Below, in pieces: positions 54,143 to 63,448 of a DNA stretch of 64,000 nucleotides. Position numbers and translations under genes: made by a program. Numbering within the stretch: position 1 is the first letter of the stretch; each line of letters starts with the position of its first letter. This DNA is from Clostridiales bacterium. GTDB lineage: Bacteria > Bacillota > Clostridia > Lachnospirales > UBA12420. Below the pieces are notes generated by a model. It saw only the letters and a program-made list of their open reading frames with translations, ran no database searches and was not told the origin of the DNA. The stretch lies in the NCBI GenBank assembly GCA_003452395.1, contig DMOI01000054.1, positions 1 to 64,000 on the forward strand. Reading direction: 5' to 3'.

Positions 54143-54364
54143 TTATAGTATTAGATACGCCAGTATAATTCCTAGCTCTCCACATGCAGTCGCTCTGTCG
54201 TATCCATGGTTGTTTTTTAGCTCTGCATTCTTTACTTCTATTTTGTAACGCTCCGAATAAACTTTGTTACATACTATTGCTTTATATCTTTGCTGAAATA
54301 CATGCCCTGTTCTTTTATTCTTCTTATTATTATGTTTCGTATAGACTTGTTGAATTCCCTGCAT
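54143..54364 (-). pseudogene. Chimeric remnant of two transposases
   Basis: Residues 1-36 (MQGIQQVYTKHNNK, RTGHVFQQRYKAIVCNK) match the REP-associated tyrosine (Y1, IS200-like) transposase family just before its catalytic end. Residues 37-65 (SERYKIEVKNAELKNNHGYD) match the C-terminal part of DDE transposases of the IS1182 type. No known transposase contains both, so this is debris from one element inserted in another, followed by deletion. Confidence 0.7.
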
Positions 54365-54388
54365 TATTTTCGCCAGTGGATTTCCTAT

Positions 54389-54763
54389 TTATTTACCTTT
54401 TGCTAGTTTCATATTCTCAGCAACTCTAAATTTTACTATATTTCTTATTAATTCATAAGGTAAAGGCTTTTCTATAGAAAATTGTACTGACCCTTTTGCA
54501 CTTTTATATTCCGATAATTCATGTTTAAATGCCTCTATTCCACTAGGCGCTGGATAAAATCCTATATGATTCTTAAATGCAGCAAAATGCACCAAATTTC
54601 CATTCAACGCAAACGTAGGCATTTGCCAACTTATCTTTTCCTCAGCATCTGGTGCCGACTCTTTTATAACTTTTCTTAATGTTTGAAGTATTTCCTGAAC
54701 CTCAGCAGGAAATTGTAAAATATATTCATCTATTGATTCAAAAACAATTTTATTTTCTTTCAT
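54389..54763 (-). CDS. DUF1801 (YdhG-like) protein
   Basis: ATG at 54763 behind GGGAGGTAATT gives 124 residues. YILQFPAEVQEILQTLRKVI, EEKISWQMPTF, HIGFYPAPSGI and SVQFSIEKPLPYELI are the DUF1801 pattern. It is a small iron-chaperone-like fold of uncertain function. No partner genes adjoin. Confidence 0.88.
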   Translation of the reverse strand: MKENKIVFESIDEYILQFPAEVQEILQTLRKVIKESAPDAEEKISWQMPTFALNGNLVHFAAFKNHIGFYPAPSGIEAFKHELSEYKSAKGSVQFSIEKPLPYELIRNIVKFRVAENMKLAKGK

Positions 54764-54926
54764 AATTACCTCCCATTTTCCTCTTTTTCGCTTTGAAATA
54801 TATTCCATCCCGCTAGTTATTTAGTCTCCATATCTGACACAATCAGAAACTATTTATCATATCGCGTCACAAAATGTATTACTGTGATTTCTGATGTTTG
54901 TAATAATATACTGTTTTACCTGAAAT

Positions 54927-55118
54927 TTAACCCCTTTTACTAATTTCATCTATTATCAATGATTTCGAAATATACATTGCTTTTATCATGTTCTCGAAGC
55001 GGATATAATAAGGGGTGTACTCCTCAAACTTTAACTGTGCTTTTTCACATTTGCTAATAATTGAAGATACGGGTGGTAGCACTTCTAACAATAATTCTTC
55101 TCTTGTATATTTGTCCAT
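54927..55118 (-). CDS. Small hypothetical protein
   Basis: 63 residues, mostly helical (YTREELLLEVLPPVSSIISK). AGGTGAAATCCT precedes the ATG, so it is likely expressed. No family recognised. Confidence 0.55.
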   Translation of the reverse strand: MDKYTREELLLEVLPPVSSIISKCEKAQLKFEEYTPYYIRFENMIKAMYISKSLIIDEISKRG

Positions 55119-55206
55119 AGGATTTCACCTCAAATAACGTTTGTTGTCTAGCCTCTCATAAGAGTGTTTCTAACTTTTTTTAAGTAAAACAAAATGACAA
55201 TACTCT

Positions 55207-56331
55207 CTAAAAAATCATCTCTCCCGGTTTATAGTCGTCAGGTAATTCTTCTTCAGTTAAAAATTTGAAATTGTCATCACGCAGTACTGGTAAAAATACT
55301 TCGTATGGAATCTTGGAAAACTCACAAGCATACCTGCTTGCTCCAAACCATTTACCCTCTTTGCTGCTCAAATTTAAATCTCTAGCAAATTTTGTATAGT
55401 TTGAGCAATCATGAACTACTAAATCCCAATTTTCTTCATCGGCTATTTTCATGAATTTCAGAGTTAATTCCCTACTCCAAATTGGAGATATATAGCCATG
55501 TCTTGCAATATACATGTTTTCCCCATAATAATTGTCTATGTTATTCGCATTTAAATGTAATTCTGCACAATTGATAAAATCAAGTTTTGTCTCTAAGATC
55601 GCTTGCTTTTTCTTTAAAAAAGCTTCAAAAAACTCAGGAGTCATTGGAGTTTCAATACCTACATCTTTAATATATTTTTTCGCTATTCCAATATTTTTAA
55701 TAACTTTGTCTGAACAATTAGCAGCACCCAAGTTGAAACGTATCTCGTCAAGACCGGCTTCACCTAATGCTTTCAATGTCTCTTCCGTAGCTAAAGTGCC
55801 ATTTGTATATAGATGTTGATGAATCCCTGCATCCCTAAATTTCTTTATTACCGAATAGTATTTTTCAATTTCCATGAATGGCTCTAAATAAACGTAGGAA
55901 ATGCCAGTAGGTTTCTGGTGGATAGAAAGAAGTAAATCAATATCCTTCTCATAAAATTTTGTGTCTCCAATTTCCCACATACCTTCGCCAACCGGAGGGA
56001 TATCTTCTAGTTCTCCATAATTATAACAGAACTTACACTCTATGTTACATTTGTTCGTTTTCCTAATTGCACAGAGACCAGTGCCGAGCAAACAAGAACG
56101 ACATCCTTTTGGGAATCTACCTTCATTTCCCACAAAAAAAGTTCTATTCTCCAAAGTTTTTAAACCTTTAATTTTCGACATTAACGTATCATTTCTATAA
56201 TCGATTGCTTCCTCAATTTGCGCAAAAGTAGAGTAAATGATTTCTTGTTGTTTTGTCGTAATTTCCTCATCCTCAGGCAATATTGAAAAAAATTCAAACC
56301 ATATCAACGCATCTTTCTTTGAAATTTTCAT
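55207..56331 (-). CDS. Radical SAM protein
   Basis: The 374-residue protein has the radical SAM iron-sulfur motif CNIECKFC near 96-103, preceded by CRSCLLGTGLCAIRKTNK, which holds further Cys. VYLEPFMEIEKY and LYTNGTLATEETLKALGEAG are the SAM-binding barrel blocks. The substrate is unknown; no maturase or peptide precursor is visible next to it. GAGGAGGATATATT precedes the ATG. Confidence 0.85.
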   Translation of the reverse strand: MKISKKDALIWFEFFSILPEDEEITTKQQEIIYSTFAQIEEAIDYRNDTLMSKIKGLKTLENRTFFVGNEGRFPKGCRSCLLGTGLCAIRKTNKCNIECKFCYNYGELEDIPPVGEGMWEIGDTKFYEKDIDLLLSIHQKPTGISYVYLEPFMEIEKYYSVIKKFRDAGIHQHLYTNGTLATEETLKALGEAGLDEIRFNLGAANCSDKVIKNIGIAKKYIKDVGIETPMTPEFFEAFLKKKQAILETKLDFINCAELHLNANNIDNYYGENMYIARHGYISPIWSRELTLKFMKIADEENWDLVVHDCSNYTKFARDLNLSSKEGKWFGASRYACEFSKIPYEVFLPVLRDDNFKFLTEEELPDDYKPGEMIF

Positions 56332-56399
56332 AATATATCCTCCTCTAGTTAATCCTCCTGTAAACTCAATTCAAGTCTTCTTGCTGTGCTTTTTAATGT

Positions 56400-56650
56400 A
56401 AGTACCGTCTCAGCCGTAGTCTGTATCCAATCAGATTTCGCTCACACTCATCTTCTTGGGCAGCCCTGACATAGGTAGTCGTAAAAAGCTTATTTCGTCG
56501 TTTCTCTCCTTGTAAGCTTAACGACTGCCTCAGCCGTAGACTGCTTCCAATCAGATTTCGCTCACACTCATCTTCTTGGGCAGCCCTGACATGGGTAGTC
56601 GTAAAAAGCTTATTTCACGTCGCTTCTCTCCTTGTAAGCTTAACTACCGC
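56400..56650. repeat. Tandem duplication of a 120-bp unit
   Basis: The segment 56401-56520 recurs at 56521-56642 with few mismatches and a 2-bp insertion near the end. Shared blocks include TCAGCCGTAG, CCAATCAGATTTCGCTCACA, CTTCTTGGGCAGCCCTGACA and TCTCTCCTTGTAAGCTTAAC. A third copy starts at about 56643 (TACCGCCT) and stops. No long frame crosses it, and it is GC-richer than its flanks. The rest of the gap to 57067 holds only a terminator at 56909-56946. Confidence 0.9.
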
Positions 56651-56908
56651 CTAAACATACATTGTATATAGAAACACATTCATTACCCCACCTACACACC
56701 GTCTATTTCCCCTATATCTTCACCTGCTCTGTTCTAATATCCATTATTATTACTCTACATTATATATTCACAGTCATTCCCCTAGTTTCCAATATTTATC
56801 TTTATTATATATTATTAACTATAATATGACAATAGTTTTGTATTATTATTTTCATGTTCTTACACTTTGAGGTGTTTTTTTCATATTATATACATAGTTA
56901 TCAATACA

Positions 56909-56946
56909 AAAAAAGACTTGAATTCATCAAAATTCAAGTCTTTTTT
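56909..56946. terminator. Bidirectional terminator, after the ITPase gene on the minus strand
   Basis: AAAAAAGACTTGAATT pairs with AATTCAAGTCTTTTTT around CATCAA. Confidence 0.92.
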
Positions 56947-57067
56947 GCTTTCTTATTTCCAATTTCCTTTATATTTTTCACACCACAATAGTGCTTTAAC
57001 TTTCATTCTCCTCTCAATTTTAATAATTATAAATATTTCTATACTTTAGTATTTTTTTCTTTTCCAT

Positions 57068-57658
57068 CTATATTCTTTTAAAGAATTCTCGTATTTTTGT
57101 ATAGTATTCTTTATATTCCTCTTCTGCTTCTTCGGCACTTAGTTCTACGGTATATTTATTTCTAGCCTTTACAAACCCTATAGAACTTAAAGGGTATCCC
57201 TTACTTATTATTTCGCAAGGTTTACTCACAAAATGAATCTCATCTTCTGTTTCTAATGAATATACTTGACCAGTATCATTTACAAAGGCTAATCCTCTTT
57301 TCCAAACCGCGCGACTCTCTCCTCCTACTTTTTTTAGTTCTTCTGTGTAGTATTTTAAAGCCTCATCATCTGTTAATTCTCGTCCACCGACTCTTCTTAC
57401 ATGTGTACCAGGTTGTTTTTCTACTGGAAACTTATCTATAAAAAGACCATCATCCTGTGCAATAGTAGGTATTTGGGTCGCTTTATAATAGGCAGTTGCC
57501 TTTATAATGGCATTTTCTAGTGGATTATCTCCATTTTCATCAACTTCTAGTTTCAAATTAATATCCTTAAGTGATATAACTTCATATCCTATGTCCCTCA
57601 AAAGATTTCCATACCGCTCTTTTTTTGCTTGATTACCTGTCGCTAGTAAAACTTTCAT
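57068..57658 (-). CDS. Non-canonical purine NTP pyrophosphatase (HAM1/RdgB-like)
   Basis: It hydrolyses ITP and XTP to keep inosine out of DNA. The 196-residue protein has LLATGNQAKKERYGNLL, the DENGDNPLENAIIKA block, AQDDGLFID and the C-terminal GYPLSSIGFVKAR. These are diverged from classic RdgB (SHR replaced), as in a branch of Clostridia proteins. AAGGACTGATACTTT precedes the ATG. Confidence 0.85.
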   Translation of the reverse strand: MKVLLATGNQAKKERYGNLLRDIGYEVISLKDINLKLEVDENGDNPLENAIIKATAYYKATQIPTIAQDDGLFIDKFPVEKQPGTHVRRVGGRELTDDEALKYYTEELKKVGGESRAVWKRGLAFVNDTGQVYSLETEDEIHFVSKPCEIISKGYPLSSIGFVKARNKYTVELSAEEAEEEYKEYYTKIREFFKRI

Positions 57659-57715
57659 AAAGTATCAGTCCTTTCTTTTTTATAATTTATACTTCCATTT
57701 GATTTTCAATATTGT

Positions 57716-57844
57716 TTATAAATTAATAGCTGTTTGTATTTCTTCTGAATTTTTATAAACAAGACTTTCAATATTTAATGACTCTGCCATTTTGCTGCAA
57801 AAATATGACTTCTCGGCACCATGGACTCCACATACAAATATCAT
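57716..57844 (-). pseudogene. Remnant of a P-loop kinase-like gene
   Basis: ATG at 57844 behind GGAGATGAAAATAT starts MIFVCGVHGAEKSYFCSKMA, ending after 42 codons. The segment GVHGAEKS is a Walker A with the conserved Gly before Lys changed to Glu, which should abolish nucleotide binding. Full-length relatives are much longer, so this is probably a decayed 5' fragment. It could still be translated. Confidence 0.5.
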
Positions 57845-57894
57845 ATATTTTCATCTCCACTATAAATTTATCTGGTTTACACCCTCGTTGTTTT

Positions 57895-58575
57895 CTATCT
57901 ATTATTTAATATCCATTCAATATCTTCCTTTGCTATTTTAATATTTCTCATTCCTTGTCCTACAGGGTAATAAACTGGAAAGACTTTGTAGAATAACCCT
58001 TCAATCTCGAGTATTTCATACTTCTTTCTGTATTGTGATACTTTGATATCTTTATTTAAAAGTACTGAACTTACCTGATTACCAAATGTAATAATTACTT
58101 TTGGTTTTATAATATCTATTTCTTGTTTAAATAAATCTGTGTACTTTTTAAAAACTTCATTTGGCAATGGTCTTGCATCTATTTGCGTAGCTTTTGACAA
58201 ATTAGTTATGTACATAGAATTGTTATAAACTTTTTTATAAACATCCTCTGCGAACTGATAATCCCAATCTATTGGCTTTCTAAAATTTATTTCATCAATT
58301 ATAGTTTTATCGATTAGCCCCAGTTGGTAAAACATGTTCCATACATTTTTAGTTGCAATCCATGGTGCCTTTATACCAGTCCAGCTTTTATTTGAAGCTA
58401 CATTCCTTGAAGTCGGATTCATAAAAACTAAGCATATCTCAGGATTATTTATTTGCCCACAGCCATAAATAGAATCTAAGTTGATATCTCCATAAATAAG
58501 CTGTAGTTCATTAAATTTATCAAAAATCTCTATGATTTGCATATCATCTAAAGATTTATTATCTAAATTACACAT
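57895..58575 (-). CDS. Uracil-DNA glycosylase superfamily protein
   Basis: The 226-residue protein has FMNPTSRN near 52, YITNLSKATQ near 122, IITFGNQVSS near 162 and VYYPVGQG near 205, matching the UDG-superfamily blocks. The GQDPYHG motif of classical UDG is absent, so it is a diverged member whose substrate may differ. AGGAGGATTTTTAAAT precedes the ATG. Confidence 0.75.
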   Translation of the reverse strand: MCNLDNKSLDDMQIIEIFDKFNELQLIYGDINLDSIYGCGQINNPEICLVFMNPTSRNVASNKSWTGIKAPWIATKNVWNMFYQLGLIDKTIIDEINFRKPIDWDYQFAEDVYKKVYNNSMYITNLSKATQIDARPLPNEVFKKYTDLFKQEIDIIKPKVIITFGNQVSSVLLNKDIKVSQYRKKYEILEIEGLFYKVFPVYYPVGQGMRNIKIAKEDIEWILNNR

Positions 58576-58800
58576 ATTTAAAAATCCTCCTTCTTAATAT
58601 ATCTTTTCACATCCACTCACTTTTATTAACTCCGTATAAATGGCTCCATTTGCTATTATTTATATTCTGTTTTTATTATACATAACTTTTTAAAATAATT
58701 CAACATTATACCATATTTTTTTTACAAACGATCTGGTAGTCCGTTCTAAAGCCAAAAGCTTTATGCAAAACCTCCAGTATTATATAAAATTTAATGAATA

Positions 58801-58986
58801 TTATAACGCTGTAAAACTTGGAGTGCAATAACTGTGAGTAAAAAAGCAAAAAAGAACCTCTGAGCCTTTATCTAAATTTGGATTTTCATCCTCAGGCATC
58901 TTTTTGCCACCTAGTAAACCTTCTTTCCACATTCTGTGTAACTTGTAAACAGTTTTAATTAGCTCATCTCTTTCCAATATTACCAC
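58801..58986 (-). CDS. Small unassigned ORF, likely 5' fragment of a broken gene
   Basis: GTG at 58986 begins VILERDELIKTVYKLHRMWK then GLLGGKKMPEDENP, which looks like a real N-terminus. The end FCFFTHSYCTPSFTAL loses that character. The flanking DNA at 58706-58760 has another short open stretch (AFGFRTDYQIVCKKN) reminiscent of a GNAT end. The area 57.7-59.2 kb is full of gene pieces. Confidence 0.35.
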   Translation of the reverse strand: MVILERDELIKTVYKLHRMWKEGLLGGKKMPEDENPNLDKGSEVLFCFFTHSYCTPSFTAL

Positions 58987-58990
58987 TATC

Positions 58991-59155
58991 CTAAATATCT
59001 AAGTATTGTTTTATCCCAGCGTTTATAATATTTTTTACCCATTCTATCACTTGTTCATTTGCATCTACTACAAATTCTTGCCCTTTCGTAGCAGATTGAA
59101 AATAATTTTCTTTGAAACTTTCTTTAGAGTGCTCTATATCTTCACAACTTGCCAC
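58991..59155 (-). CDS. Small unassigned ORF (54 residues)
   Basis: GTG at 59155 with GAGGATATACT before it gives ASCEDIEHSKESFKENYFQS to a final IKQYLDI. Helical and charged, plausible as coding, and only four bases before the next small frame. It may be the tail of a larger lost gene. Not recognised. Confidence 0.4.
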   Translation of the reverse strand: MASCEDIEHSKESFKENYFQSATKGQEFVVDANEQVIEWVKNIINAGIKQYLDI

Positions 59156-59245
59156 AGTATATCCTCATAAAGGCAGGACTTTTAGGCCTTTGGGTTCATA
59201 CAAAAAGAGCACATAGTTTTCATTCTACATGCTCATCTCACTCAA

Positions 59246-59794
59246 CTATTCTATAATCGTTATATTATTGTCAGTAACTAAGATTGCCTGATTATCAGTT
59301 AATTTAATCTCATCGGTTGTTTTGATTTCACCAGCAGGCGTGCCGTCTGCACAATGTACATCAAGAATATTTTTTATAAAATTTAATCCATTTTTATATT
59401 TACCAGAAGCGGCTACACTGCCTGCACTAACCCCTATATAAATTCCACCATGGTTTATGTATTCATCTATAACCTTCTTGAATCCCACTTCATTCATTCT
59501 ATCAGCTAAATATGATGTTTTTCCACCGCAGACATATACAGCATCATATTTCTTTAATTCTTCTATCTCAATCAACTTATGCATGTCATAAACTGTTATA
59601 TTTTCCATTGAAATATGACAATTAAGTAAATCTTCTAAACATTTTGGCAATACCATTATTGCATCCGGCTCTATCGCAGCTGTAGTAATAAATAATACCT
59701 TAATGTCTTTAGGCTCTTTATTTATTAATCCCATAAATTTATTCTGAATGTTTTGATTTTCAAACCCTGCTGATGTTAATAAAATTTTTTTCAT
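59246..59794 (-). CDS. Peptidase S51 (dipeptidase E-like)
   Basis: The 182-residue protein has KILLTSAGF at the start, VLFITTAA, the VYVCGGKTSYLADRM strand and YIGVSAGSVAAS with the nucleophile Ser. It hydrolyses Asp dipeptides or cyanophycin-like substrates in relatives. Shorter than the usual 200-230, lacking part of the C-terminus (the stop follows NNITIIE). AATAGGAGGAATACTAAG precedes the ATG. Confidence 0.88.
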   Translation of the reverse strand: MKKILLTSAGFENQNIQNKFMGLINKEPKDIKVLFITTAAIEPDAIMVLPKCLEDLLNCHISMENITVYDMHKLIEIEELKKYDAVYVCGGKTSYLADRMNEVGFKKVIDEYINHGGIYIGVSAGSVAASGKYKNGLNFIKNILDVHCADGTPAGEIKTTDEIKLTDNQAILVTDNNITIIE

Positions 59795-59807
59795 CTTAGT
59801 ATTCCTC

Positions 59808-60419
59808 CTATTCTGATATATCAGATATGTCTAATATACCTAATTTTCTACATTCCTCACTTACAAAATCTTTTTCTACTTGATTTCCTATTTCATATTT
59901 TAATATTTTATTCTTAAATACAATAAATTTAGTGTTCTTATATTTAAAATCTACATACCAATTCCCACCCAGTTTTTCATTTGCAATCATGAGCTTTGAA
60001 AATTTATTTGGTAACTCTGGATCAGATGAGGTGAAATACAAAGCAGTCCAATACTTTGGGGAACTTTCTGTTTTCCATAATTCCACCTTGTTAATATTTA
60101 AAATATCTAATATATTCTCATCCGATATACTTTCCTTGATAAGTAGCCCTTCAAAATAGCCATTTACATTATCGTTAATAACATTATGGCATGTATGATT
60201 AGTTATTCTACTGTCAATATCTAATTCATCTTTAAGTAATATGTCTATTGGAGTTTTAAATAAATTGCTTAGCATGACTATTTTCTCTGTTTCAGGGAAT
60301 GTAATATCAGATTCCCACTTTGAAATAGCTTGTCTACTAACATTGCACTTTTCAGCAAGATATTCTTGTGAGTATCCATATTTTTTTCTTAATAATTGTA
60401 TTTTTTCTGATAACTTCAT
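59808..60419 (-). CDS. XRE-family transcriptional regulator
   Basis: 203 residues. Residues 1-60 are a classic helix-turn-helix: KLSEKIQLLRKKYGYSQEYLA, then NVSRQAISKWESDITFPE. The C-terminal 140 residues have no enzymatic motif. It lies 13 bases upstream of the peptidase on the same strand and may control it. A perfect inverted repeat at 60491-60505 is a candidate operator. Confidence 0.9.
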   Translation of the reverse strand: MKLSEKIQLLRKKYGYSQEYLAEKCNVSRQAISKWESDITFPETEKIVMLSNLFKTPIDILLKDELDIDSRITNHTCHNVINDNVNGYFEGLLIKESISDENILDILNINKVELWKTESSPKYWTALYFTSSDPELPNKFSKLMIANEKLGGNWYVDFKYKNTKFIVFKNKILKYEIGNQVEKDFVSEECRKLGILDISDISE

Positions 60420-60490
60420 CTAAAACAACTCCTATGTATCATTATAAATTATATTACACATATATACTACCAACTTCAAAGTTCTTTTTA

Positions 60491-60505
60491 GCAACCAATG
60501 GTTGC
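60491..60505. promoter_or_regulatory. Candidate XRE operator
   Basis: GCAACCAATGGTTGC: a perfect 6-bp inverted repeat with a 3-base spacer, 72 bases upstream of the XRE gene. It lies between that gene and the start of the rightward candidate RNA at about 60600, so it may control either. Confidence 0.4.
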
Positions 60506-60599
60506 ATATAAAACATTATAACATATAACAATAAAATTTTATATACTTCATTCAAAAAATCCTTACTATATACAAAAGAACACATAGGTTCTATCCCAC

Positions 60600-60912
60600 A
60601 TACTCTATCCTACTCAAATCCTTTCACGCGACCTTATGGTCCGTGGTCAGACGCCCTACGCGTGCATATTAAATATATGCCAATCCCTTGTCTCCGTAAG
60701 CCAATGTAAGCCATTTTAGGTCCTTCAAAAAGCAAAGAAAAAGACTCCCAAAATCTCTGGAAGCCTTGCTGTTATTGTGTTTGATGTGGGTGTCCGTCAT
60801 ACACATCATCCCAAAAACGAGACTTATTTAGGTCTAGTTACCACGTACCTCTTGCAAGTTAGTATTTTACTAATGTAGTCCCCACAGTTGATAAACAACG
60901 GGGATTTTTTTG
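60600..60912 (+). ncRNA. Candidate structured RNA ending in a strong terminator
   Basis: This 310-base stretch has no gene and is GC-richer than its flanks. It contains successive hairpins on the plus strand: ACGCG..CGCGT around GACC-TTAT-GGTC (about 60637-60692), GCATATTAAATATATGC, and GATGTG..CACATC near 60783-60808. It ends in a GC-rich stem with seven T. I recognise no known RNA class. It could instead be transposon debris. Confidence 0.35.
60879..60912 (+). terminator. Terminator of the candidate RNA
   Basis: TCCCC-ACA-GTTG-ATAAA-CAAC-GGGGA is followed by TTTTTTT on the plus strand. No plus-strand gene lies upstream, so it implies a non-coding transcript. Confidence 0.75.
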
Positions 60913-60982
60913 TCTTAATTTTAATATCTCTCGGTGTTTTTGATATATTCTGGTTATTATACTACTGCTCAAGGGCTATATA

Positions 60983-61234
60983 TTAATTTACAGAAAGTTT
61001 TTTATAACCATATTTCTCAAGTTCTTTTTCCATCTCACCATAAGATTTTTCTAATAACGATCCATTTATGAATACTTCTTCATTGGTGACATCCATAAGA
61101 CAAAAGTCTGGCATTATAAATGAATTCGCTTCTTCTTCTGATTTAAATTCGAAGTCCACAAAAACCAACCCTTCTCGATTGCCTGTTATAACGTCAATTT
61201 CTGCAATATAATTTTCATATGGATAAAGGAGCAT
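60983..61234 (-). pseudogene. C-terminal fragment of a CYTH-domain protein
   Basis: The 83 residues contain NYIAEIDVITG, EGLVFVDFEFKSEEEANSFI and a final VTNEEVF, the C-terminal half of the CYTH (triphosphatase/adenylyl cyclase) tunnel. The N-terminal ExExK half is missing and the sequence before it belongs to another gene. Whether the ATG at 61234 is used is unclear. Confidence 0.6.
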
Positions 61235-61243
61235 AACAATTTA

Positions 61244-62113
61244 TTATGCCCTTACAATCCCTGATTCTTTTCCATATTTCTTACGTTCTACTTTTCCATA
61301 GCACCTTGTCCTTGAATTTCAGATATTTTCACCATCAAGTCTCCAATATCTTGATTCTCTACCCCTAGTCGTTCATGATACTCAGTTACTTTACTTTCTT
61401 CTATTTTTAATCTTCCACTTTCATCATCACTTTGCATATCGCTAATATTACCAGTTTGGAACTTAAATCCTGCACTTGAAATTGTGTTTAAATTATTAGG
61501 AAACTTCTCCATTAATTCACAAGCTGTTTCTGCCACAGATGAAGTAGGGTTCAATTTAGTCCCTATATCGTGTACACTACACACATAACCAATCATTTCA
61601 TCATCTGTTAATTTCCCTATCATATCGTCATCAGTGCTTATATCGAATGTTAATTGAACTGTTTCCGCTTTAGCCCCACTATAATATACCCCTGCTAGTA
61701 AATTACCATCCTTATCTCTCAAAAGCATTACTTCATAAGGTTTTCCACCCTCATTGGATACCTTAAAAAGAGTACCATAAGACTCATAAGTAATGTCAAC
61801 CCGATTACGTTCTCCTCCTATTTCAATAACTCTCATTTCGCCTATAGCCTTAAATGTCCGAGGAATTAAGTAATTTCCAATTGTCTCAATATTCTCTTGC
61901 TCATCTCTCATCTTTAGTCCTACAATAATTTTATTTTTTGCATTATTATATACTATTTTTTTACATATATCAACCCAGTTTTTGGCATTTGCATTTCTGT
62001 ATAAATTGAAAGGTAAAAAGACTTTCCCCAAAATAAAGCCAGTATCTTTCCCATGATTTAAATTCTTTCCACATCATCTGCCATACCGCTTCGTCTTTTG
62101 TTATTAAAAATTG
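61244..62113 (-). pseudogene. Unidentified gene with apparent frameshifts at both ends
   Basis: The longest frame is 61288-62031 (247 residues, no ribosome site at its TTG). Upstream, another frame reads TKDEAVWQMMWKEFKSWERY then WLYFG and joins smoothly to KVFLPFNLYRNANAKNW if one G is removed from a GGGG run. Downstream, after GQGAMEK, adding one A in AAAA continues as VERKKYGKESGIVRA to TAA at 61244. I name no family. The broken frames suggest decay or sequence error. Confidence 0.5.
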
Positions 62114-62116
62114 GCT

Positions 62117-63307
62117 TCAAAACGACTCGCCATCGTATATCTCTCTTATTAATTTTTTAGGTAATTGCTTCAGCTCACTGTTTCGCACAATACAATGAGG
62201 TCCATTTGTCATAACAATTATAATCATTTTCCTATCAAAGTCAATCATAAAAGTCGGTCCTGTAAATCCGCTAAATATAATAGAATTATCACTTACTCTC
62301 TCTGATAACTCACTCTTTTCTTTAATTGGTTGTTTATATCTTGTGCCAAAATTATTATAACAAAATGGTATCTTGCTTAGTAAATCCTTTTTATCGTTGC
62401 ATCTTTGTGTGATATACTCATACATTTCGTTTATACCATATAAAACTGATGGCATCTCTATGGAATTTTCAGTAGCATATGTATTTAAAATATTTTTTAT
62501 AAAGTCTGAGTAGTCCTCACGTGTCAACATGGTTTCTATACTTTTTTTACTTAATAATGTGTATTTGTCATCAATAAAACATACTAATAATTTTAGCATA
62601 TCAGCCGCAGTACTAAATACCCCCGCATGCCCCACATTCATTCCTAGTTCGCTTGCCCTGCGTGCCTTGTTATCATGAATAATTCCAGAATGTATGCTGT
62701 CAATTAATTCTCCATTTACTATTTCATAATTAGTTGATGCTACCCTAGACAAGTCTTTAGGCTTAAAAGATGTATCATCCATGCCTACCTTTTTTATAAT
62801 AATATCATCTACAATTTGATGAAACGGACAAGAGTATATTTTTTCAAGCAACAATGATAACACTATGTAATGAGCATCTACATATATTTTATTTCTGCTT
62901 TTAATTTGTATATTGTACATCATTGAAAGGAATTCTTCTCTTGTATTTGCACTCCCCAAGTATCCATTTGTCCATAATTCTACTTGATGTGCTAATAGGT
63001 CTTTTATTCTCACATCATCCAAATTTACAAATCTATTATCTATGTATTTTACTTTATCATCTAAGTTAATAAGCCCTTCTTCTATAGATTTGTAAATTAT
63101 AATAGCTGTAAATGATTTAGTTAATGAGGCAATATCAAAAATTGTGTTTTCTAACATCTTTACTTCAGTAGGTCTTATCAGCTGATTTCCTTCTATTTTA
63201 GTTTCCACCTGCAGCTCATTTTTAGAAAGAGTTGCCTTCTTTATTACATATCCTGTACCGTATACACCTATGTATTTTGAAAAATCTATATCCATCTCTG
63301 TTTTCAC
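62117..63307 (-). CDS. Serine beta-lactamase-like hydrolase (class C/esterase EstB-like)
   Basis: The 396-residue protein has DIASLTKSFTA near residue 53-63, whose SxxK holds the catalytic Ser and Lys. It also has a Tyr-type motif around DAHYIVLSLL and a C-terminal IIVMTNGPH. No signal peptide is visible. Such proteins are penicillin-binding-like esterases or peptidases rather than true resistance enzymes. Start GTG or ATG ambiguous; no clear ribosome site. Confidence 0.8.
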   Translation of the reverse strand: MKTEMDIDFSKYIGVYGTGYVIKKATLSKNELQVETKIEGNQLIRPTEVKMLENTIFDIASLTKSFTAIIIYKSIEEGLINLDDKVKYIDNRFVNLDDVRIKDLLAHQVELWTNGYLGSANTREEFLSMMYNIQIKSRNKIYVDAHYIVLSLLLEKIYSCPFHQIVDDIIIKKVGMDDTSFKPKDLSRVASTNYEIVNGELIDSIHSGIIHDNKARRASELGMNVGHAGVFSTAADMLKLLVCFIDDKYTLLSKKSIETMLTREDYSDFIKNILNTYATENSIEMPSVLYGINEMYEYITQRCNDKKDLLSKIPFCYNNFGTRYKQPIKEKSELSERVSDNSIIFSGFTGPTFMIDFDRKMIIIVMTNGPHCIVRNSELKQLPKKLIREIYDGESF

Positions 63308-63448
63308 AACCTTTTTTCATTGTTTTTATTACTTATAGCTATCTTATATAATGTCTTGTAAAAAGATTAAAATGAGTGTTACATTTCCTCTGTAGTTCTT
63401 GCATAGAAATAATACCCCTTTCAAAATTAGTTTTAACTAACTCATTAT

